NCBI GenBank assembly: GCA_035491895.1 | Contig: DATJJY010000016.1 | Location: 1 to 64,000 of the forward strand | DNA length: 64,000 nucleotides | From: DASTHG01 sp035491895 | Lineage (GTDB): Bacteria; Gemmatimonadota; Gemmatimonadetes; Gemmatimonadales; GWC2-71-9 | Reading direction: 5' to 3' | In this document: positions 49,150 to 56,354 of the stretch, in pieces | Position numbering within the stretch: the stretch's first letter is position 1 | How the letters are laid out: each line of letters opens with the position of its first letter | Translations under genes and position numbers: made by a program | Notes under the pieces: model-generated | The model's database searches: none | What the model saw: only the letters and a program-made list of their open reading frames with translations | Told to the model about the DNA's origin: nothing

Positions 49150-49179
49150 TTGACTTAGAGTTATACCGATATCTATACT
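49150..49179 (+). promoter_or_regulatory. Promoter of the tRNA-Leu gene
   Basis: TTGACT (49150-49155) and TATACT (49174-49179) are spaced by 18 bases on the plus strand. The mature tRNA begins 15 bases after the -10. It stands back to back with the smpB promoter. Confidence 0.75.
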
Positions 49180-49193
49180 TCGCGTTCCAAATC

Positions 49194-49278
<85 letters not shown>

Positions 49279-49284
49279 GCAGCT

Positions 49285-49554
49285 TCAATATCGTGTCAAC
49301 CGGGGATCGACCTCCACCGCCCACGCATCGATCCCTCCCCGCGCACTTCGCACCTGCGAAAACCCCGCCGCTCGCAGCAGCTCCACCACGTGGCGGGAGC
49401 GCGTGCCCCAGTGGCGATAGACGAGCACCGCCACGTGCCCGTCGAGCTCGCGCAGCCGGCCGGGAAGATCGCGCAACGGGAGTAGCGAATCAGCTCGTCG
49501 TGGGACAGCATCGCGGTTCACGCGAAGTATCACCGGCCTGCCCCGCCCGTTCAA
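49285..49554 (-). CDS. Rhodanese-like domain protein lacking the catalytic cysteine
   Basis: An 89-residue rhodanese fold: VILRVNRDAVPRRADSLLPL, LPGRLRELDGHVAVLVYRHW, GTRSRHVVELLRAAGFSQV and ARGGIDAWAVEVDP. Active rhodaneses have Cys in the loop V-Y-C-x-x-G-x-R-S; here it is Arg47 (codon CGC, one change from TGC). Sulfur transfer by the usual mechanism is therefore not expected. The start is a TTG overlapping the upstream stop as TTGA. It is convergent with the tRNA-Leu gene. Confidence 0.8.
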   Translation of the reverse strand: MNGRGRPVILRVNRDAVPRRADSLLPLRDLPGRLRELDGHVAVLVYRHWGTRSRHVVELLRAAGFSQVRSARGGIDAWAVEVDPRLTRY

Positions 49555-50591
49555 TGGGTCACGGGATTCCCGAGCTTCGGTGACAGACTCGCGCCGAGCT
49601 GCACGGCAAAGACGTTCTCACTCGAGCTGCGCTGCAGCCACAGGACGCGCGCATTGACATTCCACATAACGCGGCCGCTGAAGATGTCGGCGCCGAGACC
49701 GGCGTGGAGCCCCTGTGCGGTACCGCGATCGGGGCCCTGCGACGGAAATCCGGCGATCAGCGGTCCGACCTCGCCATAGAAGCGGCCCCAGCCGGGACGG
49801 AGGCTCGGCTCGTAGGCTGGCGCGAACAGCACCGCGTTCGGCTGGCATCCCGGGTTGGTACACGACCCCGTCACCTCGAGTGGGGCGTAATCGATTTCGA
49901 GTCCCACGCTACCCGCTTTCTTCGTATCGCGGCGGAAGCGCACGCCGGCGAGCGGCGCCCGCGCCCGCAGCGGCCCGGACAAGGGGATCCACATCGCAAC
50001 TGCCGGACCGAGTGTGCCCGAGAGCAGCTCCGTCTGTCGCACGGACCCGAACGCCACGGAGACGTTGGCCCGTCCTTCGAGTCCCTGGATGAAGCTGTTG
50101 GGGACCTGGAGGAACCTGCCCTCGACCGTGCCGACGATGTCGTTCCCGACCCCCACCCGGACGCCCAGCCCGAAGCCCAGGCCGAGCTGGCTCGTCGTCG
50201 TGACCGGCGTCGCGGCGTCGCAGGCGAAGAGCAGCGGGACCTGCGCTTCACTCACGCGAGCCAGGCCCAGCTCGGTCGACGCGAACGGCGCGAAGCCGCG
50301 GGCGCCGATCGGGTAGTAGCTCGAGTTCAACCCGAAAAACGTGACCTGGCGGGTGCAGCTGTTGTCCGACAGGTCGTTGTAGCGGAAGACGAGGAGCCCC
50401 GTCTCATCGTAGTCGCCGGTGAGCAGGGCGAGCGTGGCTCCGTAGCCGCCGTAGCTCGTCGCGACCGCGTTGCCGTTTTCGATGGAGATCGTCGACACGA
50501 GCGGACCGAAGCGGAGGCGGCGTTGTGCGGCCGCCGGCGTGGCGACGATGACGGCGGCCAGCAGCGCGAGACAGCATCGGGTATTGGTCAT
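49551..50591 (-). CDS. Probable outer-membrane beta-barrel protein
   Basis: The ATG at 50591 starts a 346-residue protein with a signal peptide (CLALLAAVIVATPAAAQ). The mature part alternates short beta segments, Gly and aromatic residues (GYGATLALLTGDYDETGLLV, FRYNDLSDNSC, LGFGLGVRVGVGNDIVGTVE), like outer-membrane porin or OmpW-type barrels. No named family is recognised. No Shine-Dalgarno is seen; a hairpin lies directly before the start. Confidence 0.7.
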   Translation of the reverse strand: MTNTRCCLALLAAVIVATPAAAQRRLRFGPLVSTISIENGNAVATSYGGYGATLALLTGDYDETGLLVFRYNDLSDNSCTRQVTFFGLNSSYYPIGARGFAPFASTELGLARVSEAQVPLLFACDAATPVTTTSQLGLGFGLGVRVGVGNDIVGTVEGRFLQVPNSFIQGLEGRANVSVAFGSVRQTELLSGTLGPAVAMWIPLSGPLRARAPLAGVRFRRDTKKAGSVGLEIDYAPLEVTGSCTNPGCQPNAVLFAPAYEPSLRPGWGRFYGEVGPLIAGFPSQGPDRGTAQGLHAGLGADIFSGRVMWNVNARVLWLQRSSSENVFAVQLGASLSPKLGNPVTH

Positions 50592-50603
50592 GACGGTGAT
50601 ACC

Positions 50604-50619
50604 CGACGGGTTCCCGTCG
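50604..50619. repeat. Inverted repeat in the 5' region of the outer-membrane protein gene
   Basis: CGACGGG and CCCGTCG (2-base gap) lie 13 bases upstream of the start codon on the minus strand. It may block or time ribosome access; nothing else supports a function. Confidence 0.4.
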
Positions 50620-50634
50620 CCGTCACGTGTAGAA

Positions 50635-50679
50635 GCACCGGAGCCGGGTACCGTGACCACGGTCACCCGGCTCCGGTGC
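50635..50679. terminator. Long perfect inverted repeat between two genes
   Basis: A perfect 15-bp stem (GCACCGGAGCCGGGT / ACCCGGCTCCGGTGC) encloses 15 bases that form a second small dyad (ACCGT/ACGGT). It lies just after the stop of the membrane-protein gene at 50698. On the minus strand TTCTACACG follows, a poor U tract. Most likely a terminator or RNA-stabilising hairpin. Confidence 0.55.
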
Positions 50680-50697
50680 GATGCGATACGCGCGCGG

Positions 50698-51111
50698 CTA
50701 TTTCACGAGCAATCCCACGACGATGCCCGCAACGTTCATCCGGATCAACCACGACCAGAATGTGGCGTTCAGGTACGGACGCAGCCTGTCGAACCACACG
50801 CCGCTGCCGAGCGACGCCAGGGCGATCGTCGGCAGCCACAAAACCGTGGCGAATTCCATTCCAGCGAGGACGCCTCCGCCACTCACCCACAAGCTCACCA
50901 TGAAGCGGGCATACAGAAACGCGAACAACACCCCGAACAGCAGTGCCAGTACGGCCGACTTCACCATCATCGGGCCCATGTTGACCGGCTGGCCGGGAGG
51001 CGGCTTCGTCGCGTATTCATCCATCCCCTTCGTGAACAGCTTGCCCCACAGGAAATAATCGGCGAACCACGCCGCCAGTCCCGCGATCAGTCCCGCGAGC
51101 CACCAGCTCAT
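50698..51111 (-). CDS. Small integral membrane protein
   Basis: A 137-residue protein with about four membrane spans: near 3-22 (WLAGLIAGLAAWFADYFLW), 48-72 (MVKSAVLALLFGVLFAFLYA), 78-105 (GGGVLAGMEFATVLWLPTIA) and 117-137 (WSWLIRMNVAGIVVGLLVK). The pattern resembles DUF1761-type proteins, but I cannot assign a role. It stands alone between aspA and the outer-membrane protein gene. Confidence 0.6.
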   Translation of the reverse strand: MSWWLAGLIAGLAAWFADYFLWGKLFTKGMDEYATKPPPGQPVNMGPMMVKSAVLALLFGVLFAFLYARFMVSLWVSGGGVLAGMEFATVLWLPTIALASLGSGVWFDRLRPYLNATFWSWLIRMNVAGIVVGLLVK

Positions 51112-51138
51112 ATCTCCCTCCGGTTGGAAGACGCTGCC

Positions 51139-52551
51139 TTACCCGCCTCCGCCGATACCGCGCACGCCGATGTCCGTCATGGCGCGCAGGTCGAGCACTT
51201 CATCGAGCTCCTTCCCCTTGAGCACACCCTTCTCGAGCAGCAGCGCGCGCACCGAGAGATTTCGCTCCACCGCTTCCTTGGCAAGCTTCGCCGCATCGGC
51301 GTAGCCGATCTTCGGCGCCAGCGCCGTCACCAGGGCGGGACTGCGATCGAGCCAGTAGGCGCACATCGCCTGGTCCGCCGTGATGCCGTCGATGCAGCGC
51401 TCCGCTAGCACGCGGCTGGCCGACGTGAGGATGGCGATCGTGAGAAACAGGTTCTGGGCGATCAGCGGCATCATCACGTTCAGCTCGAGCTGCCCCGCTT
51501 CCGCCGCTGCGGCGATCGTGACGTCGTTTCCGATCGCCTGGAAGCAGACCATGTTGACCATTTCTGCGATCGACGGATTGACCTTCCCCGGCATGATGCT
51601 CGAGCCGGGCTGCACCGCCGGCAGCCGGATCTCCGCCAGCCCGGTCCGCGGCCCGGAGGCGAGCAGCCGGATGTCGCTCGCGATCTTCCCCAGGTCGACG
51701 GCGTAGGTGCGCAGCGCGCCGGACAAAGCCGTCGCGTCGCCCATCGACTGCATCAGCTGCACGCGATCCGCGCCCTCGCGCAGGTCGAGCCCCGTCAGGG
51801 CGCGCAGATGCTTGATCATGAGTCCCGGGTAGGCGGCCTCGGCGTTCAGGCCCGTCCCCACGGCGGTGCCGCCGATGCCAAGATCCCTCAAATCGTCGGC
51901 TGCGCGCGCGATCCGCTCCCGATTGCGCTGCACGGTGTGCCCGTACGCGGCGAACTCCTGGCCCAGCCGGATCGGCGTCGCGTCCTGCAAGTGTGTGCGA
52001 CCGGATTTCAGCACCTCGTCGAATGCCGCCCCCTTCGCCGTCAGCGCCTGGCTCAGACGATCGAGCACCGGCAAGAGGCCCTGCACCAGGGCGAGCGCCC
52101 CGAGCCGGATCGCGGTCGGGATCACGTCGTTGGTGGATTGGGCCATGTTCACGTGATCGTTGGGGTGCACCGGAGCGTAGGACCCGCGCTTGCCGCCGAG
52201 CAGCTCGTTGGCCCGGTTCGCCAACACCTCGTTCGCGTTCATGTTGTGCGACGTGCCGGCGCCCGCCTGATAGGGATCGACGACGAACTGGTCGCGATGC
52301 TGGCCGCCCAACACCTCATCGGCGGCCCGCACGATCGCGTCGGCGAGCTTCGCGTCGAGCCGTCCCGTTTCCCGGTGCGTGAGGGCGGCCGCCTTCTTGA
52401 TCCACACCACGGCGTCGACGAAGACGGGCTGCGGAGCGAGCCCCGAGATGGGAAAGTTCTGCCGGGCCCGCTCCGTCTGGACGCCGTAGAGGGCGTCGGC
52501 GGGAACCGGCAGCTCACCCAGCGGATCGCGTTCCATGCGCATTGCGCTCAT
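51139..52551 (-). CDS. aspA: Aspartate ammonia-lyase
   Basis: Fumarase/aspartase-family enzyme of 470 residues that deaminates L-aspartate to fumarate. The signature GSSIMPGKVNP is near residue 313. DPLGELPVPADALYGVQTER, NMAQSTNDVIPTAIRLGALA and NMVCFQAIGNDVTIAAAAEA fit aspartase better than fumarase C (which has TQCEAMTMVC after the signature). The ATG at 52551 follows GGAG; an open frame further upstream overlaps the next gene. Confidence 0.88.
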   Translation of the reverse strand: MSAMRMERDPLGELPVPADALYGVQTERARQNFPISGLAPQPVFVDAVVWIKKAAALTHRETGRLDAKLADAIVRAADEVLGGQHRDQFVVDPYQAGAGTSHNMNANEVLANRANELLGGKRGSYAPVHPNDHVNMAQSTNDVIPTAIRLGALALVQGLLPVLDRLSQALTAKGAAFDEVLKSGRTHLQDATPIRLGQEFAAYGHTVQRNRERIARAADDLRDLGIGGTAVGTGLNAEAAYPGLMIKHLRALTGLDLREGADRVQLMQSMGDATALSGALRTYAVDLGKIASDIRLLASGPRTGLAEIRLPAVQPGSSIMPGKVNPSIAEMVNMVCFQAIGNDVTIAAAAEAGQLELNVMMPLIAQNLFLTIAILTSASRVLAERCIDGITADQAMCAYWLDRSPALVTALAPKIGYADAAKLAKEAVERNLSVRALLLEKGVLKGKELDEVLDLRAMTDIGVRGIGGGG

Positions 52552-52577
52552 CGTCTCCGTCCCCTTCGAGGCCAATG

Positions 52578-53462
52578 CTATTCCGTCACCCGGGGTTTCC
52601 GCTTGCGCGTCCAGCCGATCGTGACGAGCTCCCGCGCGGCCCGCGTCCCGAGTGAATGCACCATCAGATAGGCGCCCAGGATCGTGAGGAGGATAACAGA
52701 ATAGAATCGCCACAAGAGCAGCATCGTAACGCCGCGCGTACCGAAGTCCCCGGCGAACCCCGACAGGAATGCCACTTCGATCCCGCCACCGCCCGAGGGG
52801 AGCGGAACGACGAGCGGCGAGGCCAGCAAGGCGAGGGCGCCGAAGAACATCTGCCCGAACGCTGGGGCGTTCGGCATGCCCCAGGCCAGCGCCGGCAGAA
52901 TCAACGCGCGGGCGACCAGACTGACGGCGGTGAGCCCCGCGTTCACGGTCTGCACCCAGAGGGGCGCCCGCCGCACGTGGGCCCACGCCACGCGCCACTG
53001 CCGCCGTACGCGGTGGCGGATGGCGCCGGCCCGCACGAGCCGCTGCGTCAGATAGATGACGAGCAGGACGGCGAGCGCCGCGATTTCGATGACGATGAGG
53101 TCCGCCGCGATGTGACGCCTGAGCCACAGCTCGGCGGCGATCTTCCAATCGGGGACGTAGTGGATCAGCAGCGCGACCAGCATCAGGAGAAATACGGGCC
53201 ATTCCCCCGCCACCTCCACGCCCACCGCCACGAGCGCGGTGACCGAGCGCATCCCCGCTTCGGTGAGGCCGGCGAACCGCGCCGCCTCTCCTCCGAGCCG
53301 GTTGGGGGTCAGGGTCGAGGCGGCCTCACCGTACAGATTGAGCCGGACCGCCGGCCAGAAACGCAGCGCGCCCCCCGCGGTCCAGGCCGCCAGTTGGATG
53401 CGCCAGGCGCGCACCAGGACGTCGAGCGCCAGCGCGGCCAGCGCGAGAACGTGGGGAATCAA
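52578..53462 (-). CDS. Flippase-like integral membrane protein (UPF0104/LPG synthase TM family)
   Basis: A 294-residue polytopic protein with about 7 spans. The motifs RIQLAAWTAGGALRFWPAVR, STLTPNRLGGEAARFAGLTE and VPLPSGGGGIEVAFLSGFAG are those of the family covering the membrane part of lysyl-PG synthases and AglD-type flippases. Its substrate is unknown. Overlaps the small zinc-ribbon gene by four bases. Confidence 0.8.
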   Translation of the reverse strand: MIPHVLALAALALDVLVRAWRIQLAAWTAGGALRFWPAVRLNLYGEAASTLTPNRLGGEAARFAGLTEAGMRSVTALVAVGVEVAGEWPVFLLMLVALLIHYVPDWKIAAELWLRRHIAADLIVIEIAALAVLLVIYLTQRLVRAGAIRHRVRRQWRVAWAHVRRAPLWVQTVNAGLTAVSLVARALILPALAWGMPNAPAFGQMFFGALALLASPLVVPLPSGGGGIEVAFLSGFAGDFGTRGVTMLLLWRFYSVILLTILGAYLMVHSLGTRAARELVTIGWTRKRKPRVTE

Positions 53463-53569
53463 TCAGAACAGTCGCCGAGAGGATAGATGAAGCCACAGTT
53501 GGTGCATGGGTTCTTGCACCCCCACGGTCGCTGGCGCACCGCCGCCCCGCACCGCAAACAGGCCGGCAA
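53459..53569 (-). CDS. Cysteine-rich microprotein with zinc-ribbon pattern
   Basis: A short frame that reads PACLRCGAAVRQRPWGCKNP then CTNCGFIYPLGDCSD. It holds CxxC, C-x3-C-x2-C and a final C, so a zinc site is likely. It sits between an MBL hydrolase and a membrane protein and overlaps the latter as ATGA, the local coupling pattern, which suggests it is translated. The start is uncertain: a TTG at 53567-53569 (36 residues) or a GTG at 53627-53629 inside the MBL gene. Function unknown. Confidence 0.6.
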   Translation of the reverse strand: MPACLRCGAAVRQRPWGCKNPCTNCGFIYPLGDCSD

Positions 53570-53576
53570 CGGCCGG

Positions 53577-54218
53577 TCAGGCGACGGGGAACGCGCCGGA
53601 GAGGAACGGATTGGAGCGACGCTCGACACCGATCGTGGTTGTAGGTCCATGGCCGGAGTACACGATGGTGGAATCGGGGAGAACCAGCAACTCCCGCTCG
53701 ATGCTGCCGATCAGCGTCTCCAGGTCGCCGCCCGGGAGGTCGGTCCGGCCGATCGATCCCTGGAACAGCACGTCGCCGCTGAACACGGCGCCCTCACCCG
53801 CCAGCGAGACCGAGCCGGGGGAATGCCCCGGTGTGTGCCGGACGTCGAACGCCAGCGCCCCGACCCGGACGGTCTCGCCCGGCGTCCAGCTCCGGTCCGG
53901 GGCCGGCAGCCGTTCGACGGGCGGCAGCCCGAACGCCGCCGCCTGCTCGGGTACGTGATCGTACAGCGGTCGGTCGGCCGGGTGCAGAAAGATGGGGGCG
54001 CCGGTTTCGGCGCGGACGCGTGACACGCCCAGGACGTGGTCGATGTGCGCGTGCGTGATCCAGATCGCGACCGGCCGAGCGCCTGCCTGTTCGACCTTGT
54101 GCAAGATCAGACCGGCCTCTTCCCCCGGATCGACGATGGCGCATTCCCCCGCCGTTTCGTCCACGACGAGGTAGCAGTTCTCGAGGAACGCGCCGTTCGC
54201 GATCTGGACGATCTTCAT
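53577..54218 (-). CDS. MBL-fold metallo-hydrolase, glyoxalase II-like
   Basis: Metallo-beta-lactamase fold of 213 residues. Metal ligands are in THAHIDHVLGVSRV, HTPGHSPGSVSL, FSGDVLFQGSIGRTDLPGGD and YSGHGPTTTIGVE, all present. The GSIGRTDLPGGD block is typical of the glyoxalase II / persulfide-hydrolase-like branch. The substrate is not readable from sequence. Its start overlaps the trxB stop by four bases. Confidence 0.87.
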   Translation of the reverse strand: MKIVQIANGAFLENCYLVVDETAGECAIVDPGEEAGLILHKVEQAGARPVAIWITHAHIDHVLGVSRVRAETGAPIFLHPADRPLYDHVPEQAAAFGLPPVERLPAPDRSWTPGETVRVGALAFDVRHTPGHSPGSVSLAGEGAVFSGDVLFQGSIGRTDLPGGDLETLIGSIERELLVLPDSTIVYSGHGPTTTIGVERRSNPFLSGAFPVA

Positions 54219-55198
54219 GTGACCGCCGCGTGCTTCGCCGGTGCGAGCGCGCCGTTCGCCCGCAGGGCGGCGAGATACTTCTCGACCGCGATGGCGGCCG
54301 TCGTCGCATCGCCCACCGCCGTGGTGATCTGCCGCGTCACCTGACTGCGTACGTCGCCGGCGGCGAACAGGCCGGGGATCGACGTCATCATTTTTTCATC
54401 GGTGACGAAGTACCCGCCCTCGTCGTGGCGATAATGCCCTTCGACGAGACCGGCGTTGGGGCGGAAACCGATGAACACGAACACACCGCCGACCGCGAGC
54501 CGGCTCTTCGCACCGGTCACCGTGTCCTCCAGCTCCAGATGCGTGGTGCCCTTCTCGCTGCCGCCGACCTCGAGCACACGCTTGTTCCACACGACTGCAA
54601 TCTTTGGATTTGCGAAGGCCCGCTCCTGCAGAATCTTGGACGCGCGGAATTCAGCGCGGCGATGCACGATGTACACCTGCTGAGCGTAGCGCGTGAGATA
54701 ATCGGCCTCTTCCACCGCGGCATCGCCGCCGCCCACCACCGCCAGCACCTCTCCCTTGAAGAAGGCGCCGTCACACACGGCGCAGTAGGACACGCCCTTC
54801 CCCGCGTATTCCCGTTCCCCCGGCACACCGAGCTTCACCGGAGTCCCACCGGCCGTGAGGATCACGGCGGGAGCCCGGTATGTCCGACTGCGCGCGGTGA
54901 CGACGTCGAACCACCCGTCCTCGGCTTTGCGGATCTTCTCGACCGTGTCGGTGACGATCTCGGCGCCGAACTTCCGGGCATGCTCGTGGAACCGCTGGGC
55001 CAGCTCCCACCCCTTGATGCTCTCGAACCCGATGTAATCCTCGATCAGGTCGGTGTTCAACAGCTCACCGCCCGGTGCGCCGCGCTCGATGGTGAGGGCG
55101 TTCAGCATGCCGCGCCCGGCGTACATCGCCGCGCACATCCCCGCGGGGCCGGCCCCCACGATGATCACGTCGTAGCTCGACTGCTTCGTCTCACCCAT
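54215..55198 (-). CDS. trxB: Thioredoxin reductase
   Basis: NADPH-dependent FAD flavoprotein of 327 residues. FAD site VIIVGAGPAGMCAAMYAGRG, redox-active Cys139-x-x-Cys142 in SYCAVCDGAFFKGEVLAVVG, NADPH site VVGGGDAAVEEADYL and C-terminal FAD motif LFAAGDVRSQVTRQITTAVG. The ATG at 55198 lies 8 bases inside the DUF309 gene. With a peroxiredoxin nearby, a thiol/selenol redox link is plausible. Confidence 0.95.
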   Translation of the reverse strand: MGETKQSSYDVIIVGAGPAGMCAAMYAGRGMLNALTIERGAPGGELLNTDLIEDYIGFESIKGWELAQRFHEHARKFGAEIVTDTVEKIRKAEDGWFDVVTARSRTYRAPAVILTAGGTPVKLGVPGEREYAGKGVSYCAVCDGAFFKGEVLAVVGGGDAAVEEADYLTRYAQQVYIVHRRAEFRASKILQERAFANPKIAVVWNKRVLEVGGSEKGTTHLELEDTVTGAKSRLAVGGVFVFIGFRPNAGLVEGHYRHDEGGYFVTDEKMMTSIPGLFAAGDVRSQVTRQITTAVGDATTAAIAVEKYLAALRANGALAPAKHAAVT

Positions 55199-55547
55199 CG
55201 GTTCGGAATTCCAGGTGCGGGGGATCCGCCTCTCCCGCCAGGGCCCGCGACAGGCCGTCGCGGAAACGTACCATTTCGAGCTCGACCGCCGGGTGTTGCG
55301 GTCCGGCCAGCTTGGCCAGCGCCGCCGCACCCACGACGACGATCCCGTGGCGATTGCCACGCTCCCGGTGGAGCAGCGCCGCCGCGGCCTGGATCAACCC
55401 CTGCCACACCCGACGCTCATCCTCGTCAATTATAGAACGCCAGACGGTTTCCAGGGCTTCGTGGGCGAGCCAATACTCGCCCGCGTTGAACAGTTCTACG
55501 GCGTTCTCCAGGTGCGCCCGGCGAGTTTCGGGTGTCATGAGAGCCAT
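55191..55547 (-). CDS. DUF309 family protein
   Basis: A 118-residue helical protein with the DUF309 signature FNAGEYWLAHEALETVWR and WQGLIQAAAALLHRERGNRH. Function unknown. The first ATG (55547) lies inside a heptad-repeat tract; a second at 55538 is just as plausible. It overlaps trxB by 8 bases. Confidence 0.85.
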   Translation of the reverse strand: MALMTPETRRAHLENAVELFNAGEYWLAHEALETVWRSIIDEDERRVWQGLIQAAAALLHRERGNRHGIVVVGAAALAKLAGPQHPAVELEMVRFRDGLSRALAGEADPPHLEFRTDG

Positions 55548-55598
55548 CAGCCGTCAGCCGTCAGCGGCTGAAGGCTGAGGGCTGATGGCTGACGGCTC
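55541..55598. repeat. Heptanucleotide repeat tract in two orientations
   Basis: Three units of (A/G)TCAGC(C/G) are followed by four units of GCTGANG and a partial one, so the tract is a short tandem repeat that also forms an imperfect hairpin (GAGCC ... GGCTC at its ends). It covers the last codons of one gene and the start codon of the next. Confidence 0.8.
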
Positions 55599-56354
55599 TG
55601 CCCCGATTCTCAGCAGATTCACCGCTCCGTGACACGCGCTCACCGTCGCCACCAGCACCATGCCACCCTCGGGACGCCGCGCGGCCTCCGCCACCGTCCG
55701 CTCGCCGTCGAGCACCGCATCGACGGCGAACGTTCCCACGCCGAACACGTGATGCCGACACACGAACAGCGCGGGACCGGCCACCGGCTCACCCGCCTGG
55801 CGCATATGATCGGCGAGCCCGCGCACGGCATCGGGCATCTCCCAGGTGCGGGGAGCGCCGATCGCGGGACAGATTGCGGGCTCGATGCAATGCGTCGGAC
55901 ACACCCAGTCGGCGAACGACACGTAGCGCGTCCGATCGGGAGCCGTCCGGTCGTACGGCGTGTCCAGGCCGTCGGGCACCGGAACGATCTCCAGGACGCG
56001 GCGTGGAAAGCGCGCCTGGGTGCGGCGCACGACCCATTCGAACATCAGGTGCGACATGTGCGGGGAGGGCACGACATGGTCACGAGCTGCCGCAGTCGGA
56101 CCGGGGCTCGTGGTGAAGAAAAAATTGTCGAAAAAGGCATCCCATTCGCTGGTCACGAACGTCCGGTCCGGCGCATCCGGGAGCTCACGCCGGGCGCGAC
56201 AATCCGGGTCGCGGTCCACCACGATCACGGTCCGGTACTCCGCCTTGCCGCGCGACTTTGCCTTCTCGAGCTGGCCGGCGTAAAACGTCCCGTAGCAGCC
56301 CCCACCCACCACGATGACGTCGCGCATCCGGGCGGGAACGGCCGGCTCGTTCAT
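55554..56354 (-). CDS. Rossmann-fold unknown with conserved-looking cysteine cluster
   Basis: I do not recognise the family. A 266-residue protein beginning with a dinucleotide-binding motif VIVVGGGCYGTFYAGQLE and VIVVDRDPDCRARREL. The middle has NFFFTTSPGPTAAARDHVVP and a cysteine cluster VCPTHCIEPAICPAIG (Cys152, 156, 162), then FVCRHHVFGVGTF (Cys199 and two His). Together these could bind a metal or cluster. The ending SAISPQPSAADG is encoded by the repeat tract. Start ATG at 56354 overlaps the SDR stop. The neighbouring SDRs suggest redox chemistry. Confidence 0.6.
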   Translation of the reverse strand: MNEPAVPARMRDVIVVGGGCYGTFYAGQLEKAKSRGKAEYRTVIVVDRDPDCRARRELPDAPDRTFVTSEWDAFFDNFFFTTSPGPTAAARDHVVPSPHMSHLMFEWVVRRTQARFPRRVLEIVPVPDGLDTPYDRTAPDRTRYVSFADWVCPTHCIEPAICPAIGAPRTWEMPDAVRGLADHMRQAGEPVAGPALFVCRHHVFGVGTFAVDAVLDGERTVAEAARRPEGGMVLVATVSACHGAVNLLRIGAEPSAISPQPSAADG

